Under the pieces are notes generated by a model. It was not told the DNA's origin and did not search any database. It worked only from the letters and a program-made list of their open reading frames with translations. The translations under genes were made by a program, and so were the position numbers. Shown piece by piece: positions 34,540 through 44,260 of a stretch of 64,000 nucleotides of DNA. The stretch lies in contig JAQISU010000026.1 in the NCBI GenBank assembly GCA_029339505.1, positions 793,501 to 857,500 on the forward strand, written 5' to 3'. The DNA comes from Unio delphinus (Eukaryota > Mollusca > Bivalvia > Unionida > Unionidae). The stretch's first letter is position 1. Each line of letters opens with the position of its first letter.

Positions 34540-34619
34540 TTTGCAGTTTGTAAGTTGACTCGACTTTTTAAGTTAGTATATTATCTTATTATAAGTCAAG
34601 TCAAATTACAAACTGCAAA
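34540..34619. repeat. 80-bp hairpin-forming inverted repeat
   Basis: Arms of about 26 bases at 34540-34565 and 34593-34619, TTTGCAGTTTGTAAGTTGAC facing GTCAAATTACAAACTGCAAA, with about two mismatches and a 27-base loop. Could be a tiny palindromic transposon or a small-RNA-type hairpin. Confidence 0.8.
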
Positions 34620-35788
34620 GACAGATCTGTCATCATTTAATGATCCAACAGATCTGGGTATATACAATTTGTCTAGAGTAAACCACACAGATCCTGATCT
34701 GACAGCGCATTATGCAATTTCAGATACAGATCTAGTATATTGCTTGCTGTTGGACCCATTTTATAGACAGGTATGGACGGTATTCAAAAAAAGTATCTAA
34801 AGTATGAAGTTAGTATGACAGTGCCTCTGCATCAATCCTTTGGATTAAAACCATCTATTCAGTTTTCTCACGCAGAGCGTACCAATGACCACAGTTAGGA
34901 ATTAAAGCAAACTTTTGCTAATACATTTAAATATTGATGTTTTGTAAACGTAGATGAAAACTTTATACCAGTGAAATTGACACTGATAACATTGTCATAA
35001 ACCAGACCGCCACTTTTCTCCTCATCCTGGATCAATTTTAAAAATAGTTGATTGGAGCAAAAGTAGACTTGTCCGATACATTTTGAAGCTCTTTTAATGC
35101 TTTATTAATATATTTGAATGTGTCAGCGAAAAACCAACCACTTAGTAGAAGACGAAAACGTTTAAGACTGCAAAATATCTAAAGAACTGAATTCCAGGAA
35201 ATTTATAAGGCATATGTCATGACTAAAAAGTACCGGATGGATCATATACTTATTTCAAGTAGATCTAGATTTTAGTCAAACTGATGATACGGAGCACTGT
35301 GATCCAAATGAAATATTAAGATTTTGTGTCACACACTTTTGATAAAAGATTATTTTGACTGTCTGATGATGTAAACACTTTAAAATGTTTAACAGCGTTT
35401 CAACATATTCATGATACAGCTAGCCTGTATTGACATCAACCTGTTTGGTTATTCATCATTTCTGATTCACTGAGGGCATTCATTGGTATTATTTCTGACT
35501 AAATAAGGAATATGTAATCAGTTACCGATTCGATACAGAATCAATAACTAGTTACTACTACCCGATCAAGCCATTTCTACATAAATTTGGCTCCGTATTC
35601 TTAATTCACATCATGTTGGCTATTCATTCTTTATTCCCAATTCAATAAGCAATATAATTTCCATTTACTTATTGCCAATGAAGGCACTCTAGGGCATTCA
35701 TTGGTATTATTCTAACGGAGAAATACGGTTGTTCTTTGATATAATGCTATATAAGGCTCAATACAGATAGATCACAGATTATATGTAA
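34620..35788. other. no gene seen; contains a 20-bp direct duplication
   Basis: GGGCATTCATTGGTATTATT occurs at 35474 (18 to 20 of the bases) and again at 35692-35711, about 218 bases apart. Otherwise AT-rich non-coding sequence. Confidence 0.5.
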
Positions 35789-36183
35789 GATGGTTGGCAT
35801 CCGTTAGTCTCGAGAGACGATGGAAGTGCATCAATGAGAGTTGTACCGGTTGGTGGTTGTGCAGCGTCTGCTTTGGAGCCCAACATGGGAGTGGAAGTCC
35901 TTACTGCACTTGAAGGTTGAGTCTGGTGTGGGATGGAGCTGCTTCTTCCTCCGAGGTAGCTTTTCCTCAGCTAGCAAGAGTCCTTGCCGGCTTTCAGATC
36001 AGTGATCAGAGTGTCGACAGTTGGAACTGTCTTGAGCAAGCTCTTCCCAGGTGTTGACAGTTGACATCAATACCAAGGACTTTCATGTCGCGCTTGCAGA
36101 CAAATCTAGAGCAGAGATGTGGTCGTCCGATCGACCTTTTGCCAAAGGCAAGTATTGAATAAAGAAGGTGTTTGGGGATCCAT

Positions 36184-36378
36184 TCAATGTCGATGGCCCA
36201 GCCATCTGATGCGACGTTGGCGGAGGAGTGTTACCATGCTGAGAATCTTCGCACGTTCAAGCACTTCGTTGTTTCTTACTTGATCGCTCCAGGTGATCCC
36301 GTGTATGCGTCGGAGGCATCGTATTTTAAAGGTACTCAGTCGTTTCTCTGCATGATACACGGAGATCATAGTGTTCAA
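36184..36378 (-). pseudogene. LINE C-terminal region
   Basis: A 64-codon frame with IRCLRRIHGITWSDQVRN, EVLERAKI and RQRRIRWLGH, the standard C-terminal block of this LINE group's ORF2, usually followed by a zinc-finger tail that is destroyed here. Confidence 0.85.
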
Positions 36379-36615
36379 GCAAGCTGTTGTTCCACACTCT
36401 CTGCAACAATTTTGGAGAGAGTTGTTGATGCCTTTTTAATCCACTTGTAGAGCTCAGCATCGAGTGAGAGATTGACAGTGATGGTAGAGCCGAGGTACGT
36501 GAAATGACTTCACCAAGTTCGTAGTTGTCGACGATGATGCTTGGGGCGGGGGGGGGGGGATATTTGCGTCCTGAACAATTGCGTTTGCTTACGTTGGGCT
36601 AATGATCAACCAAAA

Positions 36616-37003
36616 CTAACCGCATGCTTTAGCAAAGCGGTCCATCAGGTGTTGTAGCTTAGCTTCTGTTCGAGTGGCTAGAGTATCATCGTTTGTGACG
36701 AGCATGTCCCTAATGGTTGCTTTTCGCTCTTTGCTCTTTGCCTTTAGTCGTGCTAGGTTGACCAGTCTGCAGTATGATCGTGTGTGCAGGTAGATCCCTT
36801 CTCTGAATGTCCAAAAGGCATGCTTGAACAAGACAGCGAAGAAGATGCCGAAGAATGTGGGGGGCAAGGACGCAGCTTTGTTCGACTCCACTGCAGATGT
36901 CGAACGGAGCGGGCGTCGAGCCATCGTACTGCACTGTGCCTTTCATGTCATCTTGGAAGGTATGGATCATGCTTAGCAGTTTTGGAGGGCATCCAATCTT
37001 CAC
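36616..37003 (-). pseudogene. LINE reverse transcriptase, palm with catalytic block
   Basis: Two overlapping frames give KIGCPPKLLSMIHTF, GVEQSCVLAP (usual GVKQGCVLAP) and FFGIFFAVLFKHAF. The catalytic Y/F-A-D-D position reads VTNDD, so the first residues are lost though the two Asp remain. KLQHLMDRFAKAC follows. A frameshift near 36850 separates the two frames. Confidence 0.85.
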
Positions 37004-37201
37004 CAGGGCTTTGAACAGTCAGTCTCTGCGGAACAGATCGAACTCTTTGGTGAGGTCAATTCAGGCCAGGAAGAGGTGTTTGTGTTCTCTGCATTTGTCC
37101 TACAGTTGCCTGATGGAAAAGATCATGTCAATTGTAGACCTCTCCACGCGGAACCCACACTTCGATTCTGAATACACCGTCAGAAAGTGTCTGTAGTCTG
37201 T

Positions 37202-37495
37202 TCAAGATGATGCGTGCGAATACTTTACCCACAATGCTGAGAAGGGATATGCCCTGTAGTTGTTGCATGCACTTTTGTCGCCCTTATTCTTGTACAGGGT
37301 TACGATGTTGGTGTCTCTCATGTCCTGAGGTATTGCACCTTCATCGCAGCACTGGCAGATGAAATCGTGCAGGTGTGTGAACAGCACGCTGCAGCCGCAC
37401 TTAATGACTTCTGTTGGGATGCCATCCTTCTCTGCGGCTTTGCCTAAAGACAGTTTCTCTAAGGCCTTCTTTAGTTCTGCCACAGTAGGTTTCAA
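37202..37495 (-). pseudogene. LINE reverse transcriptase, N-terminal fingers
   Basis: A 97-codon frame with TVAELKKALEKLSLGKAAEK, DGIPTEVIKCG, AIPQDMRDTNIVTLYKNKGD and NNYR, the first RT motifs. The block after NNYR (normally Gly-Ile-Ser-Leu-Leu) is replaced by AYPFSAL through small shifts. Confidence 0.88.
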
Positions 37496-38372
37496 GTTAG
37501 TTCGGCGATGAGCGAGAGGTTTTCAATGGCATTGAGGACATAGTTGGTCACGTCGTTCTCTATGGTATACAGTTCAGAGTAGTACTCCACCCATAGCTCC
37601 ATCTACTTGCCATTGTCGCGGATGGCATCGCCTGTGGCATATTTCAGTGGTGCTGTCACTCTCTTTGTGGGACCAATTGCTTTATGTATGCCATCGTACA
37701 TGCCAGATGTTTCCAATATCTGCTGCTGACCAGATGCTCTAATAGAGCTGAAGCCAGTATTCATTGGCATACTGCCGTGCTAACCTATGCACTTTGTATC
37801 CGGTAGACCTGTACGCTTGTAGTGTCATCTGGCAGGGTGATCACTTGTATTCCAGGTATGCACTGCGATGCTCTTCTATGGCTGGCATGGGTGTGGTGGA
37901 GTTAGTCTCAAACCAGTCGTTTATCTTTAACTATTTCTTACCAAATATCCATGTGGCTGTGCTGTACATAGTCTCTGATGTGATCCAATCTCTCTTTGGT
38001 ACTGACATTGGGAGGTTCTGAATCAAACACCTTGGAGAGGGCATAAATGAATTCTTCAGCCTTGTCTGATTATGCAGTCTTGCTCACATCAATGCGTTGT
38101 TTACCCTCTTACCTACAGCAGTGAATCTTCTATGGCGGAAGCTTTATTTTTCAGCGCAACAGCTAGTGATTGGTGTCACACTCAGCGCTGTGTACACCCT
38201 TCATGGCAGACCATCTCGCAATGATTATATACTGCTAGTGCCAGTGTTGAGACTGAGAATGCCACCAAGACACTTTGTGCTGTGGCTTTGTCTGAAAGAA
38301 TGAGTTTGTGATGCTGAGGTCGTGGTATGAGCAGATCTCTAGGAGTCGCTGACCATTATCATTCATCTTCCC

Positions 38373-38504
38373 ATTTAATCCAGTTATTCATATCTGCCTG
38401 TAGGCAAGCAGGTCAAATTTAATCCAGTTATCTATATATGCCTGTAGACAAACAGTGAGTATTTAATCAAGTTATCAGTATCCGACTGTAGACAAGCAGG
38501 TCAT
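38373..38504 (+). repeat. three tandem 44-bp units
   Basis: Units start at 38373, 38417 and 38461, each with ATTTAATCCAGTTAT (or a variant) and ending GTAGACAAGCAGGTCA or similar. They lie just past the LINE 5' side. Confidence 0.88.
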
Positions 38505-38889
38505 ATTTTATGTATCTGCCTCATAAGGTTTTGTTACATTCTGCTAGCAAAGATTTTGTGAAAGAATTACAACCCCTAAATTGTTCTTTAATAGTGTTAA
38601 AAATGTAACATTTGAATATGTGATTAGGATATATACCCATGTATGCCTTAATTTGTGACAAACTTAATTGTTCAGACAGCTGAATAACAGTATTTTTCAA
38701 ATACGCATGCCATATCTACCACAATTGTTTTTTTCTTATTATTTAATTATGGTTATAAGAATATTAAAAAAAACAGTGCAATACTGATAAAATTTTATGC
38801 TATCTTCACTGCATTTCTTTCTCTTTTTACATTTATCAGTTAGGGGTATTTATGGGCTGTAGTTAGTTTGTTAGGCAAAATGAACCCTT
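38505..38889. other. no gene seen
   Basis: AT-rich non-coding sequence between the 44-bp array and the inverted repeat. Confidence 0.4.
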
Positions 38890-39241
38890 AATCCAAGCAT
38901 TTGTGAAGGATAAGGGGTATTATTGGAGTAAAGCTGGAGGCTGAGCATGTATACACAGCATGTTACTCTGTCATTAGCAGAAACTGGCACTCTTCAAAGA
39001 AAAGGAAACTTGTTTTTATCAGTCACATGATGTGTCACCGGAGGTATCCTATATAAACGAGCCACCCGCACGAGGTATATCATAGTTTAAATAGAAGTGT
39101 TTTGTGGTCTACATAAGACAGGGAGGGGAAAAAACATTGTGGTCAAACCTCTACCTGCAACAAAGAATGGGTGGGTGTATACATGCTCAACTTCCAGCTT
39201 TATTCCAATAATGCCCCTCATCCTTCACAAATGCTTGGATT
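38890..39241. repeat. inverted repeat with 67-bp arms (DIRS terminal structure or MITE)
   Basis: Arm 1 at 38890-38956 and arm 2 at 39175-39241 are inverse copies with roughly 90 percent identity, starting AATCCAAGCATTTGTGAAGG. They enclose about 218 bases that include TATATAAACGAGCCACCCGC, a TATA-like promoter motif. It sits just beyond the recombinase end of the DIRS element, where DIRS elements carry terminal and internal complementary repeats. A separate foldback transposon is the alternative. Confidence 0.8.
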
Positions 39242-39394
39242 TTTCATTATTTTTCATTAAGCTTTCAGCCTCTCAAGTATACACAGTATTTTTAAAGATT
39301 GACAACAAAACATCTGCTAAAACATCAACAGGAATAGGCAGCATATGTTAAGCTGTAAATCATAATCAACCTGAAACTATACTGCTTCAGCAAA

Positions 39395-39989
39395 ACGCTT
39401 ACTATTAGTCTGAATATACCTTAGATCAAATTTGTGAAAAGTGTTTACTGATGTCCAGTCTACTATTTTCAATATATTGTGCAAGGAACATCATTGTCTA
39501 AAAGCAGCTGCAGTTACAGCAGTTCTGTAAGAAGGAGCTTTGAATTTAGACATATCAATTATTGACTGTTCTATTCTAAAACCATTTTTAACCATCTTGT
39601 AATAGTACTAGATGTCACAGCTTTATAGGAACAATAAGATACCAGAACTTGAGTTGATTTCCGAAGATTTTTAGTTCTGTAAAGATAATGCAGCAAGGTA
39701 TGCATAGCACAAAGCTTTTCATCCTCATAATGTAGTAGTTCCAACTTGAAATTCTTACCTTGCCTTGATGTTTTCAACAAATCTGAAAAAATGGAATACT
39801 ATTTTATCTGTCATACAGGTATTTTAAGGCTGGGTTTACATCCCAAGTAACAATATATCTTAGTTTTGGTGGACTTTTGTTCAACAGTCTCTTCAAGCAT
39901 CTATTAATCAACAAAGGATTTAAACACCATGCATTATAAAACATTTTCAAAGTAGTAAGTACCATTGCCATTTTGAGTATTGATGACAC
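39395..39989 (-). pseudogene. DIRS A tyrosine recombinase
   Basis: Frames 39804-39989 and 39571-39780 plus an unlisted downstream frame together show PPKLRYIVTWDVNPALKYL, KTSRQGKNFKLELLHYEDEK, SSTITRWLKMVL, then KAPSYRTAVTAAAF and ILKIVDWTSVNTFHKFDLR. The usual Tyr nucleophile after the His-Lys-Phe-type motif is Asp here, and the Arg-containing box is disrupted, so strand cleavage would not be possible. Confidence 0.82.
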
Positions 39990-40207
39990 TGTGATTTACC
40001 TTCGTTTACCAAAGAATCTAAGGAAGAAATAACTGTTACCTCAGAAACACAAATCGGATTAATTTTCCTGATTTTGCACCACAAATTCTATTTTTCCATG
40101 CCAAGTTATATTGTTTAGTTGTTCCTAATCTCCATGAATTATTAATGATGTCAACAGCTGTTGTAATTCCTTGGTTTTAGAGCAATCCCCTGATACAGTC
40201 ACTGCTG

Positions 40208-40429
40208 TTAAAGATAGGGTCTTCCCTTGAGGATGAGTTTGACCATTGTGTCCCTTGAAAAACTAATTGGAAGAGAAATTAAACATGACGAGAGTAAAGG
40301 AAACCAGGACTGTGATGTCCAATGTGGAACAACTAAGAGTGCTTTACTAACATTATCAGCAATAACTGTATTCAATATTTTCCCAAGAAGATTAAAAAGG
40401 GGAAAAATGTATGGGATTAAATCATGCAA
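40208..40429 (-). pseudogene. DIRS A region between RNase H and recombinase
   Basis: A 73-codon frame with IPYIFPLFNLLGKILNTVIA and VVPHWTSQSWFPLLSS, standard for the linker after RNase H in DIRS polyproteins. The plus-strand ORF 40227-40499 is its shadow. Confidence 0.85.
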
Positions 40430-40560
40430 GGAGAAAGAAAAAGCATCAATTTTGAACGTACCTGGAACTGTGAATCATGAGGTGAACTTGTTCAACTGAC
40501 AGTCTAATCTAGATGCAAAAAGATCTACATCTGGTACAAAAAGTCTGTGCACACAATCTT

Positions 40561-40865
40561 TTAAAAAAATTCTTTCTTTAGCATCCATTCAGTGGAATCA
40601 GAAAAGTTCCTTGACATAATCTGCCTGTAATTATCTTTGCCCACAATATGGACTGCAGATATGAAAATTTCCCTTTCCAAGTACCATTCCCAAATCTGTC
40701 TAGCTAGCTGATCCAATTGAATTGATGCCATTTCCCACATATTATTAATATAAGAGACCGCACATATGTTGTCAGACTGAATCTCAATATGGGCATTTAT
40801 GTGATATGAATGTAAAGCTAGTAATGCAAGAGAAATTGCTAACAACTCTAGGTAGTATATGAAAA
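40561..40865 (-). pseudogene. DIRS A RNase H, C-terminal half
   Basis: Frame with YLELLAISLALLALHSYHIN, IQSDNICAVSYINNM (catalytic Asp region) and AVHIVGKDNY ... MSRNFSDSTEW. RNase H removes RNA from the RNA-DNA hybrid during reverse transcription. The Asp-Asn-x-x-A-V block is intact. Confidence 0.88.
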
Positions 40866-42400
40866 AAATGGTCTCACTCTTGTCCCATCTACCAGAGTGT
40901 CATGTTGTAAGGAACAATAACCAGATTGCAATATGTATATGCTAGACCCTGAGGGTAATAATTATGCATCATAAATGTTACAAAGGTCAGTCTGCAAACA
41001 ATGAGGTGTCAAAGCCAGTTGTATAACATAGTCATAGGAACTCGTGACTGGTGCCTTATTTTGGCAGAACATGATTCACAGGTAAGTGACATGAATTTCC
41101 TGTGTTGGCTTCAAAGGAACATCAAGTGGGGGTCATAAATCCACTCTTAACAGACTGCTGGGGAGGGGGCAATGTCTGCTAATTATGTAGACCATGGGTG
41201 AATCGACATACACTCGGAATTGAGCAAAGCGTGGACACCATTGGAATCACAAGCTTAAATCTAGTATCTTGAGAACTAAACATCAGTTGTCACTAAACCA
41301 TACTGCGGGAAGTGTTCAGCTACTCTTACGTCATTTTAAATTGGCAGCAAGCTGTTATTCTGGGAATTAGAGAGGAGCTTTGGACAGATCAGTGACTTAT
41401 TTGCTTGATGTAATCTATTATGGCAAAGTAATTGTACTTTAATTATGTGCAGTATGTATACTTCATTACTAGAATAGTTAGTATGTAGAATTACCATTTG
41501 TAGTGTTTGATTCATTTGTAGTGTTTGATCTACATGCATATTTTGAGATATGAGCAATGTTAATGTAAAGAATTAATATTGTAATTTTCTATTTAGTTAA
41601 TTTGTAGTAACCTCATTAATTTATTCATGTGATATTCTAGAGTTGCAAATGTTGAATTGAATTATAACTTTGTATAATGGTTGCATTGTGAGGCACTGTG
41701 GGCCACAATGAAGACGTATAACATGGGTCAAAAGTTGACCAATACCATCAAGCAGCTATACGCCAAGGCTATCAGTGCAGTAATTGCTCAAGGTTCAGTG
41801 TGGAACTGGTTAAAAACAACAGTTGGAGTACGGCAAGGCTGTCTCCTGTCACACACGCTTTTCAACATTTACTTAGAGTGCGTCATGAGTGAAGCCCTGG
41901 AAAACCACTGTGGGACAGTCAGCATTGGAGGGCATAACATCATCAACCTATGCTTTCAGACAACATTGATGGGTTGGCAGGCATTGAAGATGAATGTGCC
42001 ACCTTAGTGAAGAACCTGAATGAAACATCTTCCAGATTTGAAGGGAACTGGAGTACTAGTCCAGAGAAAGTATAATACAGATGAGCAGGAACACAGGACA
42101 GGAGGAAAATCTATCCCACTACATCTGATGATGAAATGGGCCGTCACTTGTTTGAGTGAAAGGTGAGTGAAAGGCAAGTGATAGGGTTTTAATGTTGGCT
42201 TTCATCTGAAAAATGGCAATCTGTTATTGAATGGTATTAAATTGTTTATTTGAATTTCACCTTGTGTATTCAGTAATTTAACTGTCAGCAACGCTGACTG
42301 GGGGCTCGGAGTTTTGCATCTCTCTATCACTACTTCAATTTCTGACAAAATGAGCCAGGGTGAGTCTTCTGTAATAATTAAATATAATACTGGGAGCACC
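40866..42400. mobile_element. insertion nested in the DIRS A RNase H gene
   Basis: RNase H motifs stop at about 42400 and resume at about 40865, so the roughly 1.5 kb between is foreign. It contains a LINE fragment on the plus strand and AT-rich sequence with a short duplicated TTTGTAGTGTTTGAT motif at about 41500-41530. The exact junctions were not fixed and no target duplication was found. Confidence 0.6.
41681..42180 (+). pseudogene. LINE reverse transcriptase fragment
   Basis: The frame has EALWATMKTYNMGQKLTNTI, TTVGVRQGCLLSHTLFNIYL (standard GVRQGCLLSP block) and TVSIGGHNI. The next block, normally Phe-Ala-Asp-Asp, is frameshifted and survives as DNIDGLAG in another frame near 41960, followed by VKNLNETSSRF. 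A different LINE family from the 36-kb copy, and on the opposite strand to the DIRS host. Confidence 0.85.
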
Positions 42401-42520
42401 CCACCTCAACATAGTTAACAGGAACCTCTACAGAGACTGATTTGTTCAAATCCAGCGCATAAGCTCACCACCCAGAGAGTGATGCATCAGTTTGAATAGT
42501 AAAAGCAACATTGTCTTGTC
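42400..42520 (-). pseudogene. DIRS A RNase H, N-terminal part
   Basis: The minus strand reads FTIQTDASLSGW, the first RNase H catalytic block, followed by a stop and AYALDLNKSVSV. The remainder of the domain is on the far side of the nested insertion. Confidence 0.75.
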
Positions 42521-42699
42521 TGATAGATTTCCCATTCCTGTCTGCAACATTTAGATATCACCATTTAAGTTCCTGTATACTTTGTGGAGATAACTGAACT
42601 GTACTATCATCATTTTTGTTGTTTTTACAAAGGCTTTTTTTTAAATCAGGTTCAAAATACCTCTCGTGCATTATGACTTCCAGGATTGCATAAAAGGCA

Positions 42700-43570
42700 T
42701 TAATAAGCATACCAATAAATGATGCCATCTCTCGTACTCAAGCATACTATTTATCAAACAGCTTCTTTGCAAAACATGGATCTTTTCCACATTCTCCTCA
42801 GAAAGAAAAATCTTAAACTGTACCCAGTCTAACACAAAACAAAATAGAGGTAATCACTGAGATGGAATTAGCATCGATTGTTCAAGATTGATTGTGAAAC
42901 CAATAGATTTTAATGTCTCAATCATGGTCCATTTAATTTGCAAGCAAATGTGACTTTTGCCATCCATTCAACAAGCCAATGATATAATATGAGCACCTAA
43001 TGCTCTGCTGCCTAAACCATGCATAAAGGGGCTTTAGGATTTTAGTGAAAACTCTTGGAGCAGACGAAAGCCCAAAAGGTAAAAATACAACTGAAAAAGT
43101 TGACTGTTCCAAATAAACTTTAGATACTTTTGATAATCTCTATGTATTGGAATACTAAAATAAGCATCTTTTAGATCAATAGAAGTAAAGAAACCTTTAT
43201 CTGAAGGAGATTTAAAACCATTTAAAATGTTTCATGCTTAAAATGTTTATAATGAAAAAATTTATTCAACTGTTTCAGGTTCATAACTGGCCAAATTTTC
43301 CATTAGTTTTGGGAACAATAAAAATATTCAAAAGAAAATGATTACTCTCACATGTGGATGGAACTATATAGCTCTTTTTTGTATTAGTTTAGTGATTTTA
43401 CTGGATATAATGGTTCTCTGCTCCATCAAAAAGAGAAATTTCTTTTGGAAAAAAAGTCTGGAAAAACATGGAATACAAATCTTTTTTGTGTGGTCCAAAA
43501 CTGTTTGCAAAATCCACAGCTCACTAGTAAATTTATTCCATATAGCAATACAGTGTTTTAGTTTTCTCAC
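42700..43570 (-). pseudogene. DIRS A reverse transcriptase
   Basis: The frame at 43364-43570 gives IAIWNKFTSELWILQTVL and ISSKITKLIQKRAI, the RT entry motif of DIRS elements. Further on FTSIDLKDAYFSIPIHRDYQ and KYLKFIWNSQLF (about 43080-43180) form the first catalytic block with its Asp. Frames change at least four times. Confidence 0.85.
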
Positions 43571-43653
43571 AAAACTTATCTCTACAGATTTTAATTTGTG
43601 GGCATGTTTGGGGGACTAGTAAAGGCAAGTTCTCTCCCTCTATTGGAATTTTG

Positions 43654-44260
43654 TTACTGATACCTGTATGTATTTTGAGCACTACAAGGTTGAGATCGAA
43701 ATCTTGCCCTCTGATTGAAAATTGGACCTCGTCTGGGTCCACCACCTCTAGCACCATGGCCTCTATTGAAACCTCTAAATATGGGCGACAAGATTTTGTT
43801 TATCCCTAAAAGTTTTTTGTCATAGGAGTGAACTCGTTTGTTAAGGTCATTCCAACTTTCTTGATTGACAAGTGGGGAACCCAATTTATCAGTTTTCTGG
43901 GATTTTGTACTTCTGTACAATTTCATCTTTACATTTGCACATAAGGAAGTGCATGCAGTATTAATCAGCTCTGCTAATGATTTAGGTACTGGCTCTCTTT
44001 TTGGGGGAATTTTCAGTTTGGGTAACTGCCACATATTGTCAGTATTGGTAGTAGAAATACAGTTGTAATCAGGCTGAAAAGCATCAAACAATGCCCCATT
44101 TATTTTTCCACTCGAAGAAATTTGCTTGAGTGGTCTACTTGGGGATAACATACCTCTGCTGGGGTAACATCAATATCGCTACATGTATATGGCCCTTCAT
44201 TTTCAACTTCTACATGTAATTCTGGTAAGCATTCACCAAAAAGAGCTCAGATGTTATAAA
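43654..44260 (-). pseudogene. DIRS A gag-like region
   Basis: A 165-codon frame (43654-44151) rich in Lys and Ser with a Gly-Arg-rich end (FNRGHGARGGGPRRGP), typical of DIRS ORF1 nucleic-acid-binding proteins. Upstream in another frame GECLPELHVEVENEGPYTC extends it to about 44260, so a frameshift lies near 44150. Confidence 0.65.

Larger units (their letters stand above)
35789..38345 (-). mobile_element. decayed LINE (non-LTR retrotransposon), endonuclease end to 3' terminus
   Basis: On the minus strand, high to low: remnants of the endonuclease-RT linker (about 37740-38340; includes INDWFETN and LARQYANEYWLQLY), RT blocks (36616-37500) and the C-terminal region RRIRWLGH near 36190. It ends with CATCGTCTCTCGAGACTAAC, a conserved 3' segment I recall from this common animal LINE group. 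Every domain is frameshifted. The clade (jockey/I/L1-like) is not fixed. Confidence 0.85.
39395..44260 (-). mobile_element. DIRS-type retroelement A, decayed, with nested insertion
   Basis: DIRS elements integrate by a tyrosine recombinase rather than a DDE integrase. On the minus strand the order is gag-like (43654-44260), RT (about 42700-43570), RNase H (split, 42400-42520 and 40561-40865), linker (40208-40429) and tyrosine recombinase (39395-39989). This is the canonical DIRS order. All parts carry stops and frameshifts. About 1.5 kb of foreign DNA interrupts RNase H. Confidence 0.88.

Noticed and set aside
36616..37003. Functional LINE reverse transcriptase
   Set aside because: Catalytic block altered, multiple frameshifts within a few hundred bases.
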